33,360 nt of DNA from an uncultured Prochlorococcus sp. (GTDB taxonomy: Bacteria > Cyanobacteriota > Cyanobacteriia > PCC-6307 > Cyanobiaceae): assembly GCA_902539115.1 (NCBI GenBank), contig CACBHP010000011.1:1-33360 (forward strand), read 5' to 3'. Below, one piece after another: positions 1 through 9,416 of this stretch. A program made the translations under genes and the position numbers. The notes under the pieces were generated by a model. The model did no database searches, was not told the origin of the DNA, and saw nothing but the letters and a program-made list of their open reading frames with translations. Within the stretch, counting starts at the first letter, position 1. Each line of letters begins with the position of its first letter.

Positions 1-1493
1 TAAATGCTCAAGCCATTATTCCAGAGGCTTTTATTTTACTAGGTATTGTTGGAACACTTCTTGTAGATTTAGCTGGAGAAAAAACTGCATCAAAGTGGGC
101 ACCAATAATTTGCTATTTGTCTATCGGAAGCTCTCTTGTTAGCTTGGCATTGCAATGGAGTAATCCGGTAGAAAGCGCATTCCTTGGGTCCTTTAATTCA
201 GATAATTTGGCAATCGCATTTAGAGCAATAATTTCTTTTTCAACCTTAATATCTTTACTTATAAGTTGGAGGTATACAGAACAAAGTGGCAGCCCAATCG
301 GCGAGTTTGCTGCGATAGTTCTTTCGGCCACCCTTGGAGCAATGCTTTTATGTGGATCTACTGACCTTATTAGTGTATTTATATCTCTTGAAACTTTATC
401 TGTGGCAAGTTACTTACTTTCTGGTTACCTCAAGAGAGATCCAAGAAGTTCAGAAGCGGCCTTAAAATACCTTCTTGTTGGATCAGCAGCTGCTGCTGTC
501 TATTTGTATGGATCCTCTTTTCTTTATGGATTAAGTGGTTCAACAAACTTAGTGACAATAGGTTTAGAGATTATCAATAAGCCATCCTTCATTACTTCAC
601 TTGCACTTGTATTTGTTTTATCAACAGTTGCATTTAAAATTGCTGCTGTTCCCTTTCATCAATGGACTCCTGACGTATATGAGGGTTCACCTACTCCTGT
701 AGTAGCTTTTTTATCTGTTGGTTCAAAAACAGCGGGCTTTGCATTTGCAATAAGAATATTAAGCACAACTTTCTCTTCTTTTGACGAAGAATGGAAACTT
801 TTATTTACCATTTTGGCAATATTGAGCATGGCTCTAGGAAATGTTGTAGCTCTAGCTCAAACCTCAATGAAAAGGATGCTAGCTTACAGTTCTATTGGAC
901 AAGCAGGATTTGTAATGATTGGAATAGTATCTGGCACACAAGATGGTTTATCAGCTGCTGTTTTATATTTGGCTGCATATTTATTTATGAATTTAGGTGC
1001 ATTTTCTTGTGTAATACTTTTCTCATTAAGAACTGGTTCTGACAGAATTCTTGATTACTCAGGACTTTACCAAAAAGATCCTCTCATTACATTAGGCTTA
1101 AGCCTTTGTCTTCTATCTCTTGGAGGTTTACCTCCAATGTTGGGATTTTTTGGAAAGATATACTTGTTCTTTGCAGGTTGGGCAAATCATCAATATCTAC
1201 TAGTAATTGTTGGATTAGTAACTTCAGTTATATCTATTTATTACTACATTTCAGTGATAAAAATGATGGTAGTTAAAGAACCACAGGAAGCTTCTGAAAT
1301 AGTCAAATCATATCCTGAAATTAATTGGGGAATTGTAGGATTACCTCCCTTGAGAATTGCACTTTATACTTGCGTGGCGGTAACTGCTCTTGGAGGAATC
1401 CTATCTAATCCTCTTTTTAAATTAGCCAATACAGCAGTTTCAGAAACTCCTTTCTTACAAGATATTATTGCTACAGCAAACAATATTTCCTAG
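1..1493 (+). CDS. ndhB: NAD(P)H-quinone oxidoreductase subunit 2 (NdhB), 5' end outside window
   Basis: This is a membrane subunit of the cyanobacterial NDH-1 complex in the thylakoid membrane, used in cyclic electron flow, respiration and CO2 uptake. The reading frame is open from base 3, well upstream of the first in-frame start-like codon at 117, so the gene enters from outside the window. About 496 residues are visible out of the usual roughly 500-525, so only the extreme N-terminus is missing. The product is almost wholly hydrophobic with many membrane spans. It carries the antiporter-like proton-channel signature, including the stretch around [20 protein letters not shown] and the later [12 protein letters not shown] segment typical of NdhB/NuoN. 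The ABC ATPase gene begins 16 bases after its stop on the same strand and may be read through from it. Confidence 0.95.
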   Translation, partial: NAQAIIPEAFILLGIVGTLLVDLAGEKTASKWAPIICYLSIGSSLVSLALQWSNPVESAFLGSFNSDNLAIAFRAIISFSTLISLLISWRYTEQSGSPIGEFAAIVLSATLGAMLLCGSTDLISVFISLETLSVASYLLSGYLKRDPRSSEAALKYLLVGSAAAAVYLYGSSFLYGLSGSTNLVTIGLEIINKPSFITSLALVFVLSTVAFKIAAVPFHQWTPDVYEGSPTPVVAFLSVGSKTAGFAFAIRILSTTFSSFDEEWKLLFTILAILSMALGNVVALAQTSMKRMLAYSSIGQAGFVMIGIVSGTQDGLSAAVLYLAAYLFMNLGAFSCVILFSLRTGSDRILDYSGLYQKDPLITLGLSLCLLSLGGLPPMLGFFGKIYLFFAGWANHQYLLVIVGLVTSVISIYYYISVIKMMVVKEPQEASEIVKSYPEINWGIVGLPPLRIALYTCVAVTALGGILSNPLFKLANTAVSETPFLQDIIATANNIS

Positions 1494-1509
1494 AAGAATT
1501 CTTCAATAA

Positions 1510-2196
1510 ATGTCTAAGAAAGTCGCGAGTTTAGAAAATATATCTAAAACATATGGCAAAGAGGATCTAACAGTCAAAGCCTTAGACAGCATAAATTTAG
1601 AAATTTATAAAGGTGATTATTTAGCTGTAATGGGAGCAAGTGGCTCAGGCAAAAGTACAGCTATGAATATCATTGGATGTCTAGATAGACCATCTGAAGG
1701 TATTTATAAATTAAATGGTATTCCTGTTGAGAATTTATCTGATGATGAGCTCGCGGAAATACGTAACCAAAAATTAGGCTTCGTTTTTCAACAATTTCAT
1801 CTTCTTTCAGACGCAACTGCACTTGAAAACGTAATTTTGCCAATGATTTATGCTGGTATTGAGCCTGAGCAAAGATTAGTGCGAGGTAAGAGTGCCTTAA
1901 AAAAAGTTGGCCTTTCAGAAAGAATGAATAATCGCCCAAACCAATTATCCGGAGGACAGCAACAACGAGTTGCTATTGCGAGGGCTATTATCAATAACCC
2001 TGCAATTTTGTTAGCAGACGAACCTACTGGAGCATTAGATTCAAAAACCACTGAAGATGTATTAGATCTTTTTGACAAACTGCATGAATCTGGAATAACT
2101 ATAGTTTTAGTTACGCATGAAGATGAAGTTGCAAATCGCGCAAAAAAAATAGCCAAATTTAAGGATGGAAGAATAGTTGAATTAAAAGTCAATTAA
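1510..2196 (+). CDS. ABC transporter ATP-binding protein, LolD/MacB/DevA-like
   Basis: This 228-residue nucleotide-binding subunit of an ABC system should power a membrane permease. Motifs seen are Walker A GASGSGKST at residues 42-50, the signature LSGGQ at 146-150, Walker B ILLADEP at 166-172 with the catalytic Glu at 171, and the switch His at 203. The segment MGASGSGKSTAMNIIGCLD and the length fit the LolD/MacB/SalX class, which works with FtsX-like permeases in lipoprotein release, peptide or glycolipid export (DevBCA in cyanobacteria). No permease or membrane-fusion gene lies beside it: ndhB is upstream and birA converges 2 bases downstream. It is therefore an orphan ATPase and the substrate cannot be inferred. 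The ATG at 1510 is well placed. Confidence 0.88.
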   Translation: MSKKVASLENISKTYGKEDLTVKALDSINLEIYKGDYLAVMGASGSGKSTAMNIIGCLDRPSEGIYKLNGIPVENLSDDELAEIRNQKLGFVFQQFHLLSDATALENVILPMIYAGIEPEQRLVRGKSALKKVGLSERMNNRPNQLSGGQQQRVAIARAIINNPAILLADEPTGALDSKTTEDVLDLFDKLHESGITIVLVTHEDEVANRAKKIAKFKDGRIVELKVN

Positions 2197-2198
2197 AT

Positions 2199-2948
2199 TC
2201 AAAACCTTCTAATTACCTTCAGTTGAGTTTCATTTTCAATTCTTAAATTCCCATACAAATCAATATCTTTAATTTTCCATGTATCAGGACAATAACCACT
2301 AGGTAAAAAACTTTTAGTAAGATACTTATTTGCAGATTTAATCACATATTCTTTTTTCTTGTTACAAACAATTGAATCATAAAAAGCTTTAAGAACTTTG
2401 GCTGTCCAATAATGTTGATTTATATTCTTAGTTTGAAGTACTTTTGATAATGAAATACCTTCTGATGGGGTGTAATTTATAACATTCATGCCAAGTCCTA
2501 TTCTTACATAGATAATTTTTTCGCCCCTTGTTATCACCCTTGGTAAAAATCCAATCAACTTTTTTGAACCAAAAAAAATATCATTTGGCCATTTCAAACA
2601 AACATTTATATTCTCTTGTCTAAGCATTTCACATAACTTGATACCTAAAGACAAATTAAATATTTGATATTCAAATTCTTTTGAAAATATTGGGTAAGCT
2701 GCACTTAACCAAATCCCGCCTTTTGGAGAAACCCAAGTTTTTGAATTTTGGCCAACCCCTAAGAACTGTTCTCTTGCGATTATAGCTACTGGCTGGTTTC
2801 TCTTTATGTCAGAATATCCAAGCCAGTTTGTTAGCTCAGTTTCAGTACTTTTACATTTTATTTTGTACTTAATTCTCCAACTTGGATATTGACCCTGAAT
2901 TTTTTTTAAATAAAAAAGAGTCTTTGCTGCAGATCCAATAACTTTCAC
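2199..2948 (-). CDS. birA: biotin--[acetyl-CoA-carboxylase] ligase
   Basis: This enzyme activates biotin to biotinyl-AMP and transfers it to the biotin carboxyl carrier protein of acetyl-CoA carboxylase. The 249-residue protein has no N-terminal helix-turn-helix, so it is a monofunctional (class I) ligase without a repressor role. Seen: the KWPND motif at residues 119-123, followed by the conserved Lys of KKLIGFL (129-135). Odd: the adenylate-binding loop, normally GRGRRGR-x-W, reads GVGQNSKTW at 64-72, so the usual arginines are gone although both first glycines and the Trp remain. The gene is convergent with the ABC ATPase and divergent from the DciA-like gene. Confidence 0.88.
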   Translation of the reverse strand: MKVIGSAAKTLFYLKKIQGQYPSWRIKYKIKCKSTETELTNWLGYSDIKRNQPVAIIAREQFLGVGQNSKTWVSPKGGIWLSAAYPIFSKEFEYQIFNLSLGIKLCEMLRQENINVCLKWPNDIFFGSKKLIGFLPRVITRGEKIIYVRIGLGMNVINYTPSEGISLSKVLQTKNINQHYWTAKVLKAFYDSIVCNKKKEYVIKSANKYLTKSFLPSGYCPDTWKIKDIDLYGNLRIENETQLKVIRRF

Positions 2949-3002
2949 AAATTCTTTATTAAAACAACGAGCATCTTTTTTAAGATTATATTAACTTTAG
3001 TC

Positions 3003-3509
3003 TTGATAAGTAAATTTTACAAATTGGAAAAAAAATATTTGCCAATAGTGAATAAAAGAAATCCTCATCCATTAAAAAATTGTCTTGATAATTTCAAAAA
3101 ATCATGTGGGGACTTAGATAAACTTTCTAAAATCAATGAAAACTGGAAGAACTTAATCGGTTTGGAACTATTTCAAGAATGCAAACCATTAAATATTGAA
3201 AAAAAAATACTTACTATTGCAGTAAATAATCCACAGTGGCGCCAAGCTTTAATCTATAACAAGCATAAATTAAAAGAGAGAATCGAGAAAATTGGAATAA
3301 CTTTGAATGAAATAAAAATAATACAAAATTATGAAATTAAAAATAAAAATATCAAAGATACTAATGCAAAGATAGTTTGGGCAAAGCATCCAAGCAGAAT
3401 CCATCAAAATAATATGTGCATTTGTACACTCTGTAATTCCCCTACTCCTGAGGGCGAAATCAAAAGATGGGGAAAGTGTTCTTTTTGTTGGAGAAAAATA
3501 AAAAACTAA
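3003..3509 (+). CDS. DciA-like (DUF721) protein with C-terminal zinc ribbon
   Basis: The N-terminal two thirds resembles the DUF721/DciA family, the ancestral bacterial loader or operator of the replicative helicase DnaB in lineages without DnaC/DnaI. Typical is the pattern of a short helical start, WKNLIGLELFQECKPLNIEK near residues 47-66, then the strand ILTIAVNNPQWRQAL near 69-83. The C-terminus adds a probable zinc-binding module with cysteines at 139, 141, 144, 159 and 162 (CxCxxC then CxxC), followed by a basic tail. The start is TTG at 3003; no better ATG lies in frame before the conserved core. It is divergent from birA across about 54 bases and convergent with the quinone methyltransferase gene 5 bases away. 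The family assignment rests on pattern memory, so the exact role is inferred. Confidence 0.75.
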   Translation: MISKFYKLEKKYLPIVNKRNPHPLKNCLDNFKKSCGDLDKLSKINENWKNLIGLELFQECKPLNIEKKILTIAVNNPQWRQALIYNKHKLKERIEKIGITLNEIKIIQNYEIKNKNIKDTNAKIVWAKHPSRIHQNNMCICTLCNSPTPEGEIKRWGKCSFCWRKIKN

Positions 3510-3514
3510 ATTCT

Positions 3515-4216
3515 TTATTTAGTTAAAATTAGAATTCCCATTTGCCCCCCCCAAATAGTTCTATACTCAGCTTTTTTAAATCCAACTTCCTTAGCAATAT
3601 TTATAAGCTCATTTTTCTTTGGAAAATTACTAATACTTTTCTCAATATATGCGTACTCTGGGCCTAAATTAAAAAGCCGCGAAATGGTTACTACAATAAA
3701 TCTCAAATAAGTTTTCTGAAAAATATTAGATATAGAATTTTTTCTTGAGTGATTAAAATCCAAAAATCCTGCCCTTCCTTTATCCCTCAAAAGATCAAAA
3801 ACTTTTTTTATTCCTTCTTCAACATTATTTAAGTTTCTTAGTCCATATGACATGCAAATCCCATCAAAATTTTTTGAATAATCATTAATTTCTAAAACAT
3901 CTTTAACTTCCCACTTAATAAGTTTATTTTTTTTTAGTTCTGATTTTTTCTTTGCAATATTTAAGATGTCCTCTGCACTGTCAATCCCAGTAATTGAGCC
4001 CCTTGGACTAACTCTCTCAGAAATTAAGAATGCTAAATCTCCAGTTCCACAACACAAATCAGCCCAATCTTCACCATTTAAAGGTTCCAATAAATTAACT
4101 AATTTCCTTTTCCATAATCTGTGCAGCCCAAAACTTAATAGACTATTTAAAAAGTCATATTTGTAAGAAATTTTATTAAATATATTTTTGACTTCGATAG
4201 TTTTTGTAAATTTCAT
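3515..4216 (-). CDS. menG: MenG/UbiE quinone C-methyltransferase
   Basis: This 233-residue SAM-dependent methyltransferase belongs to the UbiE/MenG family. In cyanobacteria the enzyme methylates 2-phytyl-1,4-naphthoquinone (demethylphylloquinone) in the last step of phylloquinone synthesis, making the photosystem I A1 cofactor. Seen: the N-terminal signature F-x2-I-x2-x-YD-x-LN around residues 12-25, the SAM loop DLCCGTGD at 53-60, the acidic end of strand 2 at GID (77-79), and the UbiE-specific MSYGLRNL block at 122-129. It lies 42 bases downstream of hisF on the same strand and may share its transcript, though there is no functional link. Substrate choice (phylloquinone rather than ubiquinone or menaquinone) is inferred from the organism. 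Confidence 0.92.
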   Translation of the reverse strand: MKFTKTIEVKNIFNKISYKYDFLNSLLSFGLHRLWKRKLVNLLEPLNGEDWADLCCGTGDLAFLISERVSPRGSITGIDSAEDILNIAKKKSELKKNKLIKWEVKDVLEINDYSKNFDGICMSYGLRNLNNVEEGIKKVFDLLRDKGRAGFLDFNHSRKNSISNIFQKTYLRFIVVTISRLFNLGPEYAYIEKSISNFPKKNELINIAKEVGFKKAEYRTIWGGQMGILILTK

Positions 4217-4258
4217 TTTTAAATTTTAAAGTACTTTTTTTTGTATAAATTTAAATTT

Positions 4259-5029
4259 TTATTCATATGGTCTAATTGGAAGATTTTTTTCTAGGAGGAA
4301 AGTTTTTATTTCTTGTAAAGTAAGTTTCTCATCATGAAGTAATGATGCTAAGAGTGCTGCTGATGCCCTGCCTTCTTTGAAAACATCATAGATATCTTCT
4401 AGAGAACCTGCTCCTCCTGAAGCAATTACTGGGATGTTAACAATATTGGTAACAGATTCTGTCAAATGTAAATCATATCCATTCTGAGTTCCATCTCCAT
4501 CCATTGAAGTTAGAAGTATTTCCCCCGCCCCTAATTCCTCAACTTTCTTTGCCCAACTTAAGACATCTATTCCAGTATTTTCTCGCCCTCCTTTTACATA
4601 TACCTCCCATTCATCAACCTTATTAAATTTTCTTCTAGCATCAATTGCTATGACGATGCATTGAGTACCAAATTCACTAGAACTTTTAGAAATTAATTCA
4701 GGATTTCTAACGGCTGAGGAATTCAAACTCACTTTATCCGCTCCCGCTCTTAAAAGATCATTAATAGAAGAAACAGAATCTATACCTCCACCTACAGTAA
4801 AAGGGATTTTGACTGATTTTGCTGTCCTAGAAACAAGGTCAACTAATGTATTTCTATTTTCCACACTTGCTCTAATATCTAAAAATACTAATTCATCTGC
4901 GCCTTCATCAGAATACCTACAAGCCAATTCAACAGGATCACCTGAGTCTCTCAAGTTAACAAAATTTACACCTTTAACCACTCTGCCATTGGCGACATCT
5001 AAACAAGGAATTAAACGAAGAGCTACCAT
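4259..5029 (-). CDS. hisF: imidazole glycerol phosphate synthase cyclase subunit HisF
   Basis: HisF takes ammonia from the HisH glutaminase and converts PRFAR to imidazole glycerol phosphate and AICAR, linking histidine and purine synthesis in the cytoplasm. The 256 residues form a (beta/alpha)8 barrel. Both catalytic acids are present: Asp11 in [14 protein letters not shown] and Asp130 in IAIDARR. The two phosphate-binding halves are visible (TVGGGI near 78-83 and the later ASGGAGS). Length matches the family. Odd: the usual DIT near residues 51-53 reads DIR. hisH is not adjacent, as is common in cyanobacteria where his genes are scattered. Confidence 0.97.
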   Translation of the reverse strand: MVALRLIPCLDVANGRVVKGVNFVNLRDSGDPVELACRYSDEGADELVFLDIRASVENRNTLVDLVSRTAKSVKIPFTVGGGIDSVSSINDLLRAGADKVSLNSSAVRNPELISKSSSEFGTQCIVIAIDARRKFNKVDEWEVYVKGGRENTGIDVLSWAKKVEELGAGEILLTSMDGDGTQNGYDLHLTESVTNIVNIPVIASGGAGSLEDIYDVFKEGRASAALLASLLHDEKLTLQEIKTFLLEKNLPIRPYE

Positions 5030-5088
5030 TTTAGTAAAAATTGTCCAAATGCTGTTAATCTTGCATAATAGCTTCCATTTTACCTCTT

Positions 5089-5313
5089 ATGGCTGAAACA
5101 AAATTATTACCCAAAATCGGTAGTAAAATCAAAATTAACATTAACAAAGTAAAAGATAGACTACCAGCGAAATTAATTGATCAAATAGCCTCTAATCCTA
5201 AAGCCGTAATAACAGGCTATAAAATGACAGACGGCAGGAGTATTGGAATCACCGCAAAATTTCAGAATGGTGAGAAAAACTGGTTTTTCCCAGAAGAAAT
5301 TGAGAAAGGTTAA
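5089..5313 (+). CDS. small conserved protein, DUF2862 family
   Basis: This 74-residue soluble protein has no signal peptide or membrane span. The C-terminal half ITGYKMTDGRSIGITAKFQNG followed by a WFFPEEIE tail matches what I recall of the cyanobacterial DUF2862 family, whose hallmark is a G-(Y/F)-K-M-T-D-G core and a C-terminal WFF-x-E-E. Function is unknown. It is divergent from hisF over 59 bases and lies 8 bases upstream of chlG on the same strand, so it is probably cotranscribed with chlG; whether that implies a pigment-related role is untested. The upstream CATAAT near 5066 could be a -10 element. Confidence 0.75.
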   Translation: MAETKLLPKIGSKIKININKVKDRLPAKLIDQIASNPKAVITGYKMTDGRSIGITAKFQNGEKNWFFPEEIEKG

Positions 5314-5321
5314 AAAGTAAA

Positions 5322-6269
5322 GTGAATGATCCAAAACAACTTTTAGGAATTAAGGGTGCCTCTGAAACTTCAAGTATATGGAAACTTCGTATACAGTTAA
5401 TGAAGCCAATTACGTGGATCCCTCTGATATGGGGTGTTATTTGTGGAGCAGCTGCAAGTGGAAATTTTGAATGGAAATTTAGTAACGTATTAGCTTCACT
5501 AGCATGCATGTTAATGAGTGGGCCACTTCTGGCAGGTTATACCCAAACGATAAATGATTTTTTTGATAAAGAAATTGACGCAATTAACGAACCGAATAGA
5601 CCAATTCCTTCTGGAAAAATTTCAATTAAAGATGTAAAAATCCAAATCTGGGTATTACTTATTGCAGGCCTAATAGTTGCTTTTCTATTAGATTTATATG
5701 CTAAGCACAACTTTCCTTCTGTCTTACTTTTAGCATTAGGAGGATCTTTTGTTAGTTACATATATTCTGCTCCACCTCTTAAATTAAAACAGAATGGTTG
5801 GCTTGGAAATTATGCATTAGGCGCATCATATATTGCTTTACCTTGGTGGGCAGGACAAGCTTTGTTTGGGAAATTAACTATAGTAACGGCTTTACTAACA
5901 CTTGCTTATAGCCTTTCTGGACTTGGTATTGCTGTTATTAATGATTTCAAAAGCGTTGAAGGTGACTCAAAGCTAGGCTTGAATTCTTTACCAGTTGCAT
6001 TTGGAATTAAAAATGCAAGTAGAATAAGTGCAGGATTAATTGATATTTTTCAATTAGCAATGGTTGTAGTATTAGTTATTATTGGTCAACATTTAGCCTC
6101 TGTAATTTTGGTTTTATTGGTAATTCCGCAAATTACATTTCAAGATATGTGGTTACTAAGAGATCCTCTAAAGTTTGATGTCAAATATCAAGCAAGTGCC
6201 CAACCGTTCCTAATAACTGGAATGTTAGTTACAGCTTTAGCGATAGGACATAGTTTTTTAGTTGCTTAA
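5322..6269 (+). CDS. chlG: chlorophyll a synthase (ChlG)
   Basis: ChlG esterifies chlorophyllide with phytyl or geranylgeranyl diphosphate in the thylakoid membrane, the last step of chlorophyll synthesis; in Prochlorococcus the product is a divinyl chlorophyll. The 315-residue UbiA-superfamily protein has about eight or nine membrane segments. Seen: the first Asp-rich motif NDFFDKEIDAINEPNRPIPS starting at residue 78, and the second motif INDFKSVEGDSKLG near 206-219, both needed for Mg-prenyl-diphosphate binding. The start is GTG at 5322, giving MNDPKQ, shortly after the DUF2862 stop. The stop lies next to or overlaps the start of the penicillin-binding protein gene, suggesting coupled translation. 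Confidence 0.96.
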   Translation: MNDPKQLLGIKGASETSSIWKLRIQLMKPITWIPLIWGVICGAAASGNFEWKFSNVLASLACMLMSGPLLAGYTQTINDFFDKEIDAINEPNRPIPSGKISIKDVKIQIWVLLIAGLIVAFLLDLYAKHNFPSVLLLALGGSFVSYIYSAPPLKLKQNGWLGNYALGASYIALPWWAGQALFGKLTIVTALLTLAYSLSGLGIAVINDFKSVEGDSKLGLNSLPVAFGIKNASRISAGLIDIFQLAMVVVLVIIGQHLASVILVLLVIPQITFQDMWLLRDPLKFDVKYQASAQPFLITGMLVTALAIGHSFLVA

Positions 6270-6270
6270 A

Positions 6271-8040
6271 GTGCAAAAGATTAAATTCAAATATTTTGTT
6301 TTAATAATTCCAATATTAATTTTTTCTGGATTATCTTTTTATTTTTTTAGTTTAATATTTACTACATTAAAATTCAATATACCTAAAAATAAAAGGTCTC
6401 GTGAAACCAAATATTCTTATGTAATTTCATCTTCTGATAATAAGATCCTGAGCAAATTAAGCCGTAAATTTGAAATAGAAAATAGTCAAAATCAAATTCC
6501 AATTTTTTTAAAAAATGCTTTTATTTCCACTGAGGATAAAAGATTTTATAAACACAATGGAATAGATTTAAAAAGTATTTCACGTGCAATTTTTCAAAAT
6601 ATTAGAAGTGGTTATGTTAAGGAGGGAGGAAGTACGATTACGCAACAAGTCGCCAGAATACTTTTTCTTAGTAATGATTTAAATATTCAAAGAAAAATCA
6701 AAGAAATATTTTTATCACTAATACTTGAATTTAAATATGATAAGCAACAAATTTTAAAATTATATTTAAATAATATTTATTTAGGATCAGGAGCCTACGG
6801 GGTTAACGAGGCTTCTCAAGTTTATTTTGGAAAACTTATAGAAGAATTAACCTTATCAGAGATTGCACTTATTGCGGGATTGGCTCCAGCTCCATCAATT
6901 TATTCACCTTATCAAAATATAGAACTAGCTATTAAAAATAGAAATAAAGTTCTTGAATCAATGTATCTTGATGGATATATTTCTTTAGCAAATAAGAATA
7001 AGGCTATTAAAGAGATAATAAACTTTAATTATCAAAAAGCTGATAATTTTTTAGATGATAAATTACTAATAAACTTTATTCTTGAGGAAACAGATAAAAG
7101 AATTGAAAATAAAAATGATTATAAGTTTTTAAGAATTAAATCTTCTGTCAACAAAGATTGGCAAGAAAAAGCACAAAGTATTTCAAGATATGCTGGGCCT
7201 AAAGAACTTGAGTTTTCTCTGTTATCAATCGAATCAAACACAGGAAAAATAAGAACAATGATAACCAGCAAAAATCCATCAATTAATGAATACAATAGAG
7301 TAATTTCATCTATAAGACCTTTAGGTTCTACTTTTAAAATAATTCCTTATGCTGCTGCACTAATAGAAGGGATAAAATTAAGCGATAAATTTGAAGATTT
7401 ACCAATATGTTGGGAAAGTTATTGCCCAAAAAATTTTTCTGAAGACTATAGAGGTTCAATATCTTTGATAGAATCATTTAAAAGCTCATCAAATATCGTT
7501 CCAATATCAATAACAAAAAAAATCGGCTTAAAAAATATTATTAATTTAGCGAATTCATTTGGACTAGGTTACGAGCAAGAGTTTGAGGAATTCCCATCAT
7601 TAGCTATTGGCTCTTACGGAGATAATCTTCTAAACATCACAAATGCATATTCTGTAATAAACAATAATGGGAAGATTCAAAGCCCTGAAATCATAGAAAA
7701 AATAGAATCATTTAAAAAACAACCCATTTGGGAAAACAAATCTATTTCCAAGAAAATATTAGATTTAAAAATAAACAAGAAAATAAATAAACTTCTTGAA
7801 AAATCTGTAAAAGAAGGTACTTCAAAAGCAGCCTCTATAAAAGGGAAGAAAATTTATGGGAAAACAGGAACGTCTGATGGAAATAAAGATCTCTGGTTTA
7901 TTGGTTCCATTGATAACCTTACAACAGGGATCTGGATAGGTTACGACGATAACAAGGAATCTGAATTATCTAGTGGAAATGCAGCTTATTTATGGAAGAA
8001 GTTCATATCTGAAATTTATAAAATTCCGATTAAAAAATAA
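6271..8040 (+). CDS. class A penicillin-binding protein (PBP1-type transglycosylase/transpeptidase)
   Basis: This bifunctional peptidoglycan synthase is anchored in the plasma membrane by one N-terminal span (about residues 9-33). The GT51 transglycosylase domain comes first, with catalytic Glu near residue 88 in STEDKRFYKHNG and the EGGSTITQQVAR and KIKEIFLSLILE blocks. The transpeptidase domain follows, with nucleophile motif STFK at about 353-356, SSN at about 406-408 and KTGTS at about 531-535. Length is usual for a compact class A PBP without large extra domains. I prefer GTG at 6271, one base after the chlG stop; a TTG at 6262 overlapping chlG would add three residues. It ends 8 bases from the convergent rsmB. 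Confidence 0.95.
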   Translation: MQKIKFKYFVLIIPILIFSGLSFYFFSLIFTTLKFNIPKNKRSRETKYSYVISSSDNKILSKLSRKFEIENSQNQIPIFLKNAFISTEDKRFYKHNGIDLKSISRAIFQNIRSGYVKEGGSTITQQVARILFLSNDLNIQRKIKEIFLSLILEFKYDKQQILKLYLNNIYLGSGAYGVNEASQVYFGKLIEELTLSEIALIAGLAPAPSIYSPYQNIELAIKNRNKVLESMYLDGYISLANKNKAIKEIINFNYQKADNFLDDKLLINFILEETDKRIENKNDYKFLRIKSSVNKDWQEKAQSISRYAGPKELEFSLLSIESNTGKIRTMITSKNPSINEYNRVISSIRPLGSTFKIIPYAAALIEGIKLSDKFEDLPICWESYCPKNFSEDYRGSISLIESFKSSSNIVPISITKKIGLKNIINLANSFGLGYEQEFEEFPSLAIGSYGDNLLNITNAYSVINNNGKIQSPEIIEKIESFKKQPIWENKSISKKILDLKINKKINKLLEKSVKEGTSKAASIKGKKIYGKTGTSDGNKDLWFIGSIDNLTTGIWIGYDDNKESELSSGNAAYLWKKFISEIYKIPIKK

Positions 8041-8048
8041 TTATATTT

Positions 8049-9365
8049 TTAAGAATTATAAGAAATTATTGCTGAATAAAATCCATCACCAGGATAATCC
8101 AAGCTAGGTAAAATTTGCTTTTGGCTAACCAATTTTAAAGTTTTATTTTTTTTAATAAATCTTTCAATTAATAGATTATTTTCATCGGGACATATAGTGC
8201 AAGTTGAATAAACTAAAGTGCCATTTTTTTTCAAAAGAGGAAAAATACTCTCCAAAAGTTTTTCCTGTAATAAAGTTAAAGATTTTATTTTTTCTTTACT
8301 TAAAGACCATCTAGAATCTGGATTTCTCGAAAGAGTTCCAATGCCTGAGCACGGAGCATCTAATAAAATCTTATCAAAATAAGATATAAACTTAGGATTT
8401 AATTCAATCAAACTTGTAGCATCAGCCTTAAGGGTATTAACAGATTTCAAATTTAACCTTTCTAAATTTGATTGCAGTATTTTCAATCTTTTTGCTGATC
8501 TATCTAGTGCAATGATTTCAGCACTATCATTTGTTAATTCTGCTAGGTGGGTAGACTTACTTCCTGGAGCTGCACAAGCATCTAAAATCTTTTCACCTTC
8601 TTTTGGATTTAAGAGAGGTGCTATCCACTGAGAAGATCTATCTTGAATTGTCCAAAGTCCATCACTATATCCTGGTAAATTTTTTATGGATCTTGGATTA
8701 GATTTTAAAGTAATTCCGTTATGCAAATCTTTAATAATTTCAGCATCAATTTTATTTTCATGAAGTACTTTCAAAAATTTATCTAAATTAGTTTTTAATT
8801 GGTTAATTCTCAAATCAATTGATGGTTTTTTATTAAATGCCTTAATGATATTTTCACCCTCACTATTGCCGACCCATTTATAAATATCCTTTACAAGCCA
8901 TAATGGAAATGATTCAAGATATGAAATTCTTTCTTCTCTATCAGAAGATAATTCTGGAAAAATTTTTTTTTCTAATTTTCTTGATGCATTTCTCAATATC
9001 GCATTTACAGTTCCCGCTAAACCATTTAAATCTGTTTTTTTAGCTACTTCTACAGTGGTAGAAATAGCAGCAGGAAATGGAATTTTGTCCATTTTCAATA
9101 GTTGATATAAACCTATATGTAGAAGCCATCTTAACTTTGGAGGCTGCTTTTTATGAGTAATTTTTGATGTATGATCCGTCCAAAGATCAAGAAATTTTCT
9201 ATACCTTATGCATCCAAAAGATAATTCCGTTATGAAAGCTATATCGAGGGGATTAAATTGATAATTTTTTAAAACCTTTTCAAGAGCATGATCAGAAAAA
9301 TTACCAGAACTAACTCTTAATAAAATTTCCCAAGCTGCCTTTCTTTGTAAATATCCTATGCTCAA
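8049..9365 (-). CDS. rsmB: 16S rRNA (cytosine-967-C5)-methyltransferase RsmB
   Basis: RsmB makes m5C967 in 16S rRNA using SAM. Domain order: an N-terminal NusB-like RNA-binding domain (about residues 1-135), a linker domain, then a Rossmann methyltransferase core. Seen: SAM loop DACAAPGSKSTHL at 262-274, LDAPCSGIGT with Cys339, and YSTCTICPDEN with the catalytic Cys389, as expected for the two-cysteine m5C mechanism. The 438 residues fit the family. The start is TTG at 9365 (MSIGYLQRKAAW), which places the NusB domain correctly. It lies downstream of the photolyase-type gene block on the same strand, with about 50 bases to the nearest small frame. Confidence 0.93.
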   Translation of the reverse strand: MSIGYLQRKAAWEILLRVSSGNFSDHALEKVLKNYQFNPLDIAFITELSFGCIRYRKFLDLWTDHTSKITHKKQPPKLRWLLHIGLYQLLKMDKIPFPAAISTTVEVAKKTDLNGLAGTVNAILRNASRKLEKKIFPELSSDREERISYLESFPLWLVKDIYKWVGNSEGENIIKAFNKKPSIDLRINQLKTNLDKFLKVLHENKIDAEIIKDLHNGITLKSNPRSIKNLPGYSDGLWTIQDRSSQWIAPLLNPKEGEKILDACAAPGSKSTHLAELTNDSAEIIALDRSAKRLKILQSNLERLNLKSVNTLKADATSLIELNPKFISYFDKILLDAPCSGIGTLSRNPDSRWSLSKEKIKSLTLLQEKLLESIFPLLKKNGTLVYSTCTICPDENNLLIERFIKKNKTLKLVSQKQILPSLDYPGDGFYSAIISYNS

Positions 9366-9416
9366 AATATAGTTTATTTTAAAAGATAACTTTAATATAC
9401 AAAAAATTCAAAAAAT

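Noticed and set aside
1848-2192. 114-codon minus-strand frame within the ABC ATPase gene
   Set aside because: Antisense shadow of a gene with intact Walker and signature motifs.
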